Assembly (NCBI GenBank): GCA_007571305.1 | Contig: RKRR01000010.1 | Coordinates: 1-64,000 of the forward strand | DNA from: Candidatus Poribacteria bacterium | GTDB taxonomy: Bacteria > Poribacteria > WGA-4E > WGA-3G | Length of the DNA stretch: 64,000 nt | Direction: 5' to 3' | In this document: positions 58,165-64,000 of the stretch, in pieces | Layout of the letters: every line of letters starts with the position of its first letter | Numbering within the stretch: position 1 is the stretch's first letter | Position numbers and translations under genes: made by a program | The notes under the pieces: generated by a model | The model's database searches: none | Seen by the model: the letters and a program-made list of their open reading frames with translations, nothing else | Told to the model about the DNA's origin: nothing

Positions 58165-60553
58165 ACGAAAGTTTCGCGCGGATAGCCTCAAACGCTGTGC
58201 CTCTGGGCATAACGAAGAGGCACTTTCCAGCACTCCGCTCTTCCCACAACTCACCGATCTCACGCTTTTCTTCTGCATCGTCAGCAGTCCAGAGATGATC
58301 ACCCTTGGATTCAACAACCAAATAACGTCCATCGGTTAAGAGGCATACAAAATCGGGGTAAAACTTATCGGTTGCGGTTTGAAGCCAGAAGGAATGTAGC
58401 GGCTTCCGTTCAAGGTTCCGCACCCAAAATTTCACTTCAGGCAATTTATCAATAAACTGCGCACATTGGAATTCTTCACCATCCGACTTCAGATCGCCTA
58501 CCTGTGGGTAGTAGTGCTTCTGGAATTGATAATGCCCTGTATAACGGGTGTTATATGGATAACTATGTGGGGCGAAGGAAAAGCAGTGGTCTGGTGAAAC
58601 AACAATTGGAGTTGCACATTCGGGTAGAAGGAAATTCTCATAGGTAGCGCGGTGCACGTTTTGGCGATGGTTATTAATTTTCTTCTCAGCCGCATCTTTG
58701 AGAGCATACTTGTTACGGATGAGAATATCTATCGGCATCCCGCGTTCTTCGATAAGGTGTTCAACTAACCGCTGAAGGAAAGACAGAGACTCACGCTGTA
58801 AAATATCAAGATGTTTAATGGTTCTGTCAAGCCAGTTCGCGAGTTGTGCGGCATTCCAGTTTTTATCTGGTGCGAGAAAAGACATCTGCTGATGAAGCTG
58901 CCCCAAAAAACGCATTTCCAACCTTCCTTCATGAGAAATCCCTATTTCCCCATGTTCTCCCGTGCTAAACTCAGACGGAAACTCTTCTTCAGTCAGTTCA
59001 GCATCGCATTCAGACAATTGCCAGACAGTTTCTAAAAACCGGGACCCCTCAAAGTCAAGATAAGTTTGGTTCTGCTTGACCATCAACTTTGGAATTTTAA
59101 AAACTTCGCCACGCGCAGCAGGAGCAGGTTCAATATCAGGCTGTGTCATACCTTCAAAGAATGGAAACTCGCCCCGTTGTTCATCGGTAGGGCGGATAAG
59201 CTCAGTGGCTGCCTGTTTCTCAAATCCATTCTCAACAAGTCCGTCGGTTAAGGCGGATGCAGCATCATAGAAATTCTGAGAAGCCACAAAAGCATAAGCA
59301 CTGTTCAGCGATTCCTGTTTCTTTCGCCGTGCTTTCGGAAGACGCATAACTCTACCTAATATTTGTTCAACAGCAGTGGAAGATCGCATTTCGGCAACAG
59401 AACAGAGAACATAGGCAAACGGACAATCCCACCCTTCTCGCAACGCTTGTACAGTGATGACATAACGAATTTGTTCCTCGGGATCATTGAGGTCGACGTT
59501 GTCAAGCCCTTTGTCCTCACCTGTAGCACGTGCGATCTGTTCTTGAGAGATGTTGTGTTCCTCGAGTAAACATTTCTCGACAACTTCGACAGTCACAGTT
59601 TCTCGATTTTTATGTCTTGGTTGTGCCTGAATGAGCATGATCGGACGAATGTATTCGCCTGTTTCTGATTGTTCCTTTTTAGCATCTATCTCAAGCGCAT
59701 CACGTTGGACAATAGCAGCGATGAGCAGTCGTTTCCAATCCGGCATGGTTTCTAACCGAATCGGCATTTTGATCATGTCCTCTGCTTGGAGTTCAGCGGC
59801 AGAAACAGTATAGAGCACATTAGATGGATTGTTGATGGTATCTGGCGTAGCAGTAAATTCAATAATTGCGGAGGGGTTAAATCGAGCGAGTGTCTCAAAA
59901 GAGAGGTTAGTCCGAGTATTATGTGCTTCATCAACAATCACAATCGGACGTTTGACGCATAAGAGATTTGCGAGTGAACAGATAGGTTTACCGCTTTCGT
60001 CTCGCTCAACCTCTAAGAGGGTTTCATCCGGAAGGTGTATGAAATGTCCCATAAGCGCGCCCGAGGGTTCATAAACCTTGCGTCCATCTGTATTTTCAAC
60101 GCGGAACGCTTGCATTGTGGCAACGATAATCGTCGTTTTGGTGTTGAGGATATGCGGTGAGAGGTAGAGTGCATCACCGACAGTGAGAATTTCCATATTG
60201 TGCCGGGATTTAAAGGCATCTCTGTACGGGTGATTCGAATTTTTAAGGGCTTTGAGCGTCTGATCGCGAATGGCATTTGAAGGGGTAAGCCAGAGGACAA
60301 GCGGACTCTCCGTTTTTAAAAGATCAGACGCAGTGATGCCCACGGCGTGGCATGCCACGAAGGTTTTGCCGCCACCTGTGGGAAGCCGGAGACAGACATA
60401 AGGCATGCCGGGTAAGTCTTCAACCGAGGTGTAAGGACGTTGGGTTAAATCGTAGAAAGCGGTGTTGGCATTCTCGTACTGCAGGCACTTTTGGTAGTAG
60501 GTTGTTAATGCTTCAAGCGTGCGTTCTTGATATTCTTTGAGGGGGAGGTGCAT
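58163..60553 (-). CDS. Type III restriction Res-like DEAD/DEAH helicase-nuclease
   Basis: 796 residues. Superfamily 2 helicase: Walker A LPTGGGKTF (57-65), motif II VDEAHN (about 208), motif III FTATPDT, motif V TVQALREGWDCPFAYVLC and motif VI AVEQILGRVMRLP. The C-terminus holds a PD-(D/E)XK nuclease: KFYPDFVCLLTDG then LVVESKGDHLW gives Asp and Glu-x-Lys. This order of helicase then nuclease is that of the Res subunit of type III restriction enzymes, which translocate or slide after binding unmodified sites and cut. About 36 bp after the toxin gene, so the last gene of the island operon. A matching Mod gene may be the one truncated at the window end. Confidence 0.9.
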   Translation of the reverse strand: MHLPLKEYQERTLEALTTYYQKCLQYENANTAFYDLTQRPYTSVEDLPGMPYVCLRLPTGGGKTFVACHAVGITASDLLKTESPLVLWLTPSNAIRDQTLKALKNSNHPYRDAFKSRHNMEILTVGDALYLSPHILNTKTTIIVATMQAFRVENTDGRKVYEPSGALMGHFIHLPDETLLEVERDESGKPICSLANLLCVKRPIVIVDEAHNTRTNLSFETLARFNPSAIIEFTATPDTINNPSNVLYTVSAAELQAEDMIKMPIRLETMPDWKRLLIAAIVQRDALEIDAKKEQSETGEYIRPIMLIQAQPRHKNRETVTVEVVEKCLLEEHNISQEQIARATGEDKGLDNVDLNDPEEQIRYVITVQALREGWDCPFAYVLCSVAEMRSSTAVEQILGRVMRLPKARRKKQESLNSAYAFVASQNFYDAASALTDGLVENGFEKQAATELIRPTDEQRGEFPFFEGMTQPDIEPAPAARGEVFKIPKLMVKQNQTYLDFEGSRFLETVWQLSECDAELTEEEFPSEFSTGEHGEIGISHEGRLEMRFLGQLHQQMSFLAPDKNWNAAQLANWLDRTIKHLDILQRESLSFLQRLVEHLIEERGMPIDILIRNKYALKDAAEKKINNHRQNVHRATYENFLLPECATPIVVSPDHCFSFAPHSYPYNTRYTGHYQFQKHYYPQVGDLKSDGEEFQCAQFIDKLPEVKFWVRNLERKPLHSFWLQTATDKFYPDFVCLLTDGRYLVVESKGDHLWTADDAEEKREIGELWEERSAGKCLFVMPRGTAFEAIRAKLS

Positions 60554-60589
60554 CTTTTTTGTTTTTCGGTGTTAGAGAAATATTAGGGT

Positions 60590-60847
60590 TTATTTATAGA
60601 CGACTGAACGATGTCGAATTCGCGAGACTTCAATCATTGTAGCCTCTTCATCGTAAGTATAGATAGCTCTATAGTCGCCACATCGCAAAATAAACTTCGC
60701 TTCGTATCGACCTGTCAACGGCTTATGGAAACATTGACCACAATTTTCACGCAGCCATTCAAGTTTATTTCGAACTCGCCTTTGGATTTCGGCATCCAAA
60801 CGTTTTAAATCTCGTTCAGCATTTCGAGACAGTATTAATTCGTACAT
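60590..60847 (-). CDS. RelE/ParE-superfamily toxin
   Basis: 85 residues. The fold markers are YELILSRNAERDLKRLD at the N-terminus, GRYEAKFILRCGDYRAIYTYDEE and the ending IEVSRIRHRSVVYK, which contains the basic and Tyr residues used for mRNA cleavage by RelE-type interferases. Start taken at ATG 60847; a TTG two codons upstream directly follows the stop of the preceding gene. Toxin and upstream gene are thus adjacent, as expected for a toxin-antitoxin pair, except that the antitoxin-like sequence is the tail of a much larger protein. Confidence 0.88.
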   Translation of the reverse strand: MYELILSRNAERDLKRLDAEIQRRVRNKLEWLRENCGQCFHKPLTGRYEAKFILRCGDYRAIYTYDEEATMIEVSRIRHRSVVYK

Positions 60848-60853
60848 TATCAA

Positions 60854-62008
60854 CTAGATCCCTAGACGTTTGGCAACCTCCTCAAGCGTAAACATTTTTC
60901 CACCAGCCTTTATATACTCGTCCTCACGCTCTAGGGCTTCAATGAATTCTGGGCGTAACTCCAATCCTTCGTCCGGGTCGTAATCGTAATCCTCAAGAAA
61001 CAGTTCCAGTTCCAAATAGCAGACAAAAAATTCGTAGAACTCAGCACGCAGCCGAGCCGCTATTTCAATAGACTCTTCCGTTTCCATCAACTTAACAAGA
61101 CGGTTTCGCGACACAAAAAGTCGCCAATTGCCTAGCGTCCGTATCAATGTTCGGAATCCATCAGGGGACAATGCTGCGACCTTTACCTCTGGCACAGGAT
61201 CGCCGTGTACGGATAGCCCCATTCGACGTGCCTCACGTCCGAGAGGAGATATCTTTCGTTGCGCCTCAACTGCCAAGATACGGTGCTTTAGATGTACAAA
61301 TGCCTCGTTTCTCTGGACAATTCTAAGGATGGATTCCTCATACTCCTCCAGTTCAAACGCAAGTCCACAGTAGCCCTCGAAGAACTCACGGAACTCTTCT
61401 TCAAGTTCGGAGTACGGAGCATCTTTTCCAACTAGCGCGATGAGTCGTTCACGGGATGTAAATATATCCTCGTTGACAATAGACGCGAGCCAGTCATTGA
61501 ATTGTACCGAATGGATTATAGTATCCTCCACTTCCGATTCTGTCTCTGTTGGTTCCAACGTCTCATAATGCCGGTACCTTTCAAAATCGTTATCTAGGTA
61601 TTTAGATAATAGGATGATACCTTCAGCGCGTTTTTGATCATCCTGTAGTCTTTCAACGCCTTCGCCTCCAACAATTAAGACATCAGCTTGACTGACCTTT
61701 TTCAATCGAAATGCTAAGTCGGAAAAACCTCCTGATGGTGTATAATTCGGCGAGACACAGCACTCAACGACTCGCCCCCTCTTATTTTTAAATAGTTCTT
61801 CAAATCGGATTTGCAATTGCTGCCGGTACTTGGTTGGGAGAGATTCAATTTGTTCAAAGATGGCATTCTGTAATTTATTTTCTGAATCAACAATTAGTAA
61901 ACCATTTCTTTGAATACTATTTAAGAATTCCTCTGTAGGCATCGCAAAAGTCGGATTAAAATAAGCCGCATTGAATGCCGAAGAATCAAGAACTGCACTG
62001 ATTCGCAT
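60854..62008 (-). CDS. Large protein with RelB-type antitoxin-like C-terminus
   Basis: 384 residues, family not recognised. N-terminal region (1-150): an AVLDSSAF start, GLLIVDSENKLQNAIFEQI and QADVLIVGGEG, hydrophobic strands ending in acidic residues that could fit a PIN-like or other nuclease fold; this is only a suggestion. Residues about 165-335 are helical and charged. The last 45 residues (LELRPEFIEALEREDEYIKAGG then MFTLEEVAKRLGI) resemble RelB-type antitoxin C-termini that wrap around RelE toxins. The toxin gene follows without a gap. GAGGAG precedes ATG 62008; the ATPase gene stops 17 bp upstream. Confidence 0.7.
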   Translation of the reverse strand: MRISAVLDSSAFNAAYFNPTFAMPTEEFLNSIQRNGLLIVDSENKLQNAIFEQIESLPTKYRQQLQIRFEELFKNKRGRVVECCVSPNYTPSGGFSDLAFRLKKVSQADVLIVGGEGVERLQDDQKRAEGIILLSKYLDNDFERYRHYETLEPTETESEVEDTIIHSVQFNDWLASIVNEDIFTSRERLIALVGKDAPYSELEEEFREFFEGYCGLAFELEEYEESILRIVQRNEAFVHLKHRILAVEAQRKISPLGREARRMGLSVHGDPVPEVKVAALSPDGFRTLIRTLGNWRLFVSRNRLVKLMETEESIEIAARLRAEFYEFFVCYLELELFLEDYDYDPDEGLELRPEFIEALEREDEYIKAGGKMFTLEEVAKRLGI

Positions 62009-62025
62009 TTAAACAACTCCTCACG

Positions 62026-63633
62026 TTATCTGAGTTCGCGAAGGCGTTCTGGGAAAAACCCATTGGGCCATTCATCAATAAAATCGCCTTCCTCATCAAG
62101 GCGTAAACGTTCTGCCTTTGCTCCTTCATGACCACGGCTGACGTAGATAACCGAGATATCTTCCGGTGCAATCTGTTTTTCGGCGACAAGGCGTTGCAAA
62201 CGTAAAATCAAATGTTCACTGTGGGTTTCAATAATAAATCGGTTACAGCGTGGTGGTTTAATCGCTTCCGCAAGCAGTTCTCCAAGATCTGCTTGCAATC
62301 TCGGATGCACGTGAACTTCGGGTTGTTCAATAGAAATAATTTGTTCCTCTGAAACCAAACTCTGAACAATGAAAGGGAGAAGTTGGCTAATACCAAAGCC
62401 GACATCAGGCAGTGATGCATCTACGTGTCCTTTCCTCCTTGTATCTATGAGTCTCACCTCAAAAAGGTCGCCTGAATTGGTTCCAACGGGTTTCACCTCC
62501 AGTTTATAGCCAATATCCAGATGTTTTAGCCATTTGTTGGCTTCTTTAACCAAGTTTGAACGACGGAAAAGCAAATCTGGAAGCAAATCCCCCTGGTATC
62601 CGACATCTTGAGGACTAGTACCTGTAAAAATATACCATCTCTCGGGTGCTCGCCGAAAAGGCCCCATTGGGAAAAGATTTGTCAAAGTTTGTTCCAATGC
62701 GCTGCCTGCCGCCGTAGCAAACGAACCCACATTAACCTTATCATAAAATCGTCTGAGTGATAATGATCGGAATCCTGTTCTCCAGCGATTTCCTTTAGTA
62801 GACCCACTGACAATAGGAAGAAAACCCTGCAATCCTAAAACTGTGTTCATCTCTTCTTTGTGCCGTTTGGAAATGTAGGCCTCCAAATCAAAATCCGATG
62901 ATAAAAACTCAATATCTTTCTTTAAATCGTTGCGTTCCTCTTGAAGTCTACTATTGTCTTCCTGAAGTTCCTCGTTAGAATTTGCGTAATCTCTTAATGT
63001 CTCTTTTAACTGTTTAAGGATATCCTCCTTATGTTCTCGACACGACTTAAACTCAGGCTGCCAGTCTTCTAGTTTCTCTGTTAGCCAAACACACCGTTGT
63101 ACCTGCGATATTTTTGAATACCGGAAACCACGGGAAATACGAAAAAGTGGATTATGGAAAAAACTGTGGTTGATTGGAACTGTTTCAGGATATTCAGTTT
63201 CAGGCAATGGTTGAAATTGGGCGATACAAGATTCCTTATTGTAAATCCCTATTTGATCCAGAAGGACTTCTTCCTCAATGGAAGGTCTCTTAAAACGAAA
63301 TTCAATAGCTATTTTGTTCTTACCGGACAGCGATCGAACCATATCTGTTTTATCTATTGAAAGTTTAACGCGGATTGAGAGGGCCCGTTTCAAATCGTGA
63401 TCGAAAAGGAGTTCCTGAAAACTGCCGAGATCTACAATACCATTTTCAGCTCGAGGAAGCAGCAAAGCCTCAGCCTCTCGGCTTTCCAGCGTCTGCTTGA
63501 GCAGGTTGAGGGCTTGAAGGATTGTGCTCTTCCCTGCACTGTTTTCTCCAAAAATGAGCGTTATCGGTGCAAATTGTATACGCGCACGCTCTCCGAATGC
63601 TTTGAAGTTTTCCAATTCTAGTGCCTGAAGCAT
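62026..63633 (-). CDS. DUF3696-type P-loop ATPase (OLD/RecF-like)
   Basis: 535 residues. SMC/RecF-like ATPase: LENFKAFGERARIQFAPITL, Walker A GENSAGKST (29-37), signature-like VGFGISQLLP, Walker B IISIEQPEVHVHP and the D-loop/H-loop segment IETHSEHLILRLQRL, which together are characteristic of the DUF3696 branch. A coiled coil (about residues 205-250, EELQEDNSRLQEERNDLKKD) separates the two halves. No TOPRIM nuclease is fused to it. ATPases of this type are common sensors in bacterial defence systems (OLD, Gabija, Septu, PARIS). AGGAG precedes ATG 63633, and a strong promoter lies upstream. Confidence 0.88.
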   Translation of the reverse strand: MLQALELENFKAFGERARIQFAPITLIFGENSAGKSTILQALNLLKQTLESREAEALLLPRAENGIVDLGSFQELLFDHDLKRALSIRVKLSIDKTDMVRSLSGKNKIAIEFRFKRPSIEEEVLLDQIGIYNKESCIAQFQPLPETEYPETVPINHSFFHNPLFRISRGFRYSKISQVQRCVWLTEKLEDWQPEFKSCREHKEDILKQLKETLRDYANSNEELQEDNSRLQEERNDLKKDIEFLSSDFDLEAYISKRHKEEMNTVLGLQGFLPIVSGSTKGNRWRTGFRSLSLRRFYDKVNVGSFATAAGSALEQTLTNLFPMGPFRRAPERWYIFTGTSPQDVGYQGDLLPDLLFRRSNLVKEANKWLKHLDIGYKLEVKPVGTNSGDLFEVRLIDTRRKGHVDASLPDVGFGISQLLPFIVQSLVSEEQIISIEQPEVHVHPRLQADLGELLAEAIKPPRCNRFIIETHSEHLILRLQRLVAEKQIAPEDISVIYVSRGHEGAKAERLRLDEEGDFIDEWPNGFFPERLRELR

Positions 63634-63654
63634 GAGGCTTCTCCTAATTGACTT

Positions 63655-63703
63655 TTGTCTCTTAACCTCTCAAGTATTTTGTAATTATCTGCTCAAGAGA
63701 CAA
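63655..63703 (-). promoter_or_regulatory. Inverted repeat in the ATPase operon leader
   Basis: TTGTCTCTT (63655-63663) and AAGAGACAA (63695-63703) are perfect 9-bp inverted arms, 31 bp apart, between the promoter and the ribosome site. They could form a leader hairpin or bind a repressor such as the antitoxin-toxin complex. Confidence 0.5.
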
Positions 63704-63731
63704 TCATCCTAACCTAATAAGTATTGAAAAT

Positions 63732-63760
63732 AGTATACGAGATTTGAACGGATTTGTCAA
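63732..63760 (-). promoter_or_regulatory. Strong sigma-70-type promoter of the defence-like operon
   Basis: On the minus strand TTGACA (63755-63760), exactly 17 bp, TATACT (63732-63737). Transcription would start near 63725. The promoter lies directly after the stop of the upstream gene, so the ATPase-antitoxin/toxin-Res genes can be expressed independently of it. Confidence 0.7.
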
Positions 63761-63772
63761 CACATTAACCAC

Positions 63773-64000
63773 CTACACGAGATTGTAAGGCATTTGGCGG
63801 AAGGTAATGCCCAGATGCTTTAAAGTGGCTTCAGTGAGTTGGGTGCCCCCACAATGGATAATCTTATTGCCCTCATGTTGCGGTAAACAGTTGATAAGCC
63901 CTTCAGTGAGAATATCATCACTGTTGAGTAGATAAACACCGATACCATCAGCACTGCCTAAAAAGGCGCGTTGCCATTTCTCTTCGGTAGTGCAAGAGGT
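63773..64000 (-). CDS. C-terminal end of a gene leaving the window, possibly a DNA methyltransferase
   Basis: Only the last 75 residues are visible, in an open frame from the window edge to a TAG at 63773-63775. They include GVYLLNSDDILTEGLI, KIIHCGGTQLTEATLKHLG and the end ITFRQMPYNLV. The pattern of a Leu/Thr-rich helix followed by G-I-x-F-x-Q-x-P-Y resembles the C-termini of DNA methyltransferases partnered with Res-like helicase-nucleases, as I recall them, and the location beside such an operon fits. Evidence is thin; it could be another DNA-acting enzyme. Confidence 0.4.
   Translation of the reverse strand, partial: TSCTTEEKWQRAFLGSADGIGVYLLNSDDILTEGLINCLPQHEGNKIIHCGGTQLTEATLKHLGITFRQMPYNLV

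Noticed and set aside
63738..63760. GTTCAAATC on the minus strand as a tRNA T-loop
   Set aside because: The flanking bases cannot form the 5-bp T stem or an acceptor stem; it is the spacer of a promoter.

Overview
The window reads as ordinary chromosome of a Gram-negative-type (diderm) bacterium with about 45-50 percent GC. Outer-membrane biogenesis genes (an Omp85/TamA-like barrel, a LolA-like carrier, a DUF481 barrel), frequent TTG starts, GTP-dependent PEP carboxykinase, two phytanoyl-CoA dioxygenase (PhyH) genes, a sulfatase-fold hydrolase, a D-threonine-aldolase-type enzyme and right-handed beta-helix proteins together resemble Candidatus Poribacteria or a related lineage. That assignment is inference from gene content. 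No rRNA, tRNA, CRISPR array or transposase was recognised.

Layout. 1-4 kb: a secreted protein, then a minus-strand cell-envelope operon (small membrane protein, LolA-like, YidD with a signal peptide, TPR protein). 4.4-10.2 kb: a two-domain ECF-type ATPase, a B12-binding radical SAM protein and a TamA/BamA-like barrel. 10.4-18.2 kb: pckG with a structured leader, an acyl desaturase, a PhyH dioxygenase, and an FtsX/LolD-type ABC pair followed by an outer-membrane protein. 18.3-24.3 kb: a compact minus-strand operon (YdjY-acylphosphatase fusion, MobA-like nucleotidyltransferase, MoxR ATPase, MalG-like permease with a giant insertion, Rieske protein, TPR-thioredoxin protein). 24.5-30 kb: DUF481 barrel, nucleoside hydrolase, beta-helix protein, Spy-like lipoprotein, M32 carboxypeptidase.

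30-38.4 kb is an expanded phosphate-transport cluster: a Pho-box-like promoter, pstS, pstC, pstA, a voltage-gated K+ channel whose stop overlaps the next start, three PstB-like ATPases with complementary loss of ATPase motifs, a third Pst-type permease, and phoU. 38.5-46.1 kb: an MscS channel, a cation-chloride-cotransporter-like permease, a Gfo/Idh/MocA-MFS pair and UbiX. 46.3-49 kb: a catabolic operon (D-threonine-aldolase-like, PhyH, amidohydrolase). 49-54 kb: the translation/secretion cluster ffh-rpsP-khpA-trmD-rplS-rnhB-yraN, without rimM in its usual place. 54.3-58.1 kb: a beta-helix lipoprotein, a UbiA-type prenyltransferase and a sulfatase-fold hydrolase.

58.2-64 kb looks like a defence island on the minus strand: a gene leaving the window (possibly the end of a DNA methyltransferase), a DUF3696-type ATPase with its own strong promoter, a 384-residue protein whose C-terminus resembles a RelB-type antitoxin, a RelE/ParE-type toxin, and a type III restriction Res-like helicase-nuclease. 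This island and the asymmetric Pst ATPases are the strongest candidates for undescribed biology.

An interspersed inverted-repeat element of about 50-140 bp recurs about ten times in both orientations between genes, and in two places supplies the stop codon of a neighbouring gene.
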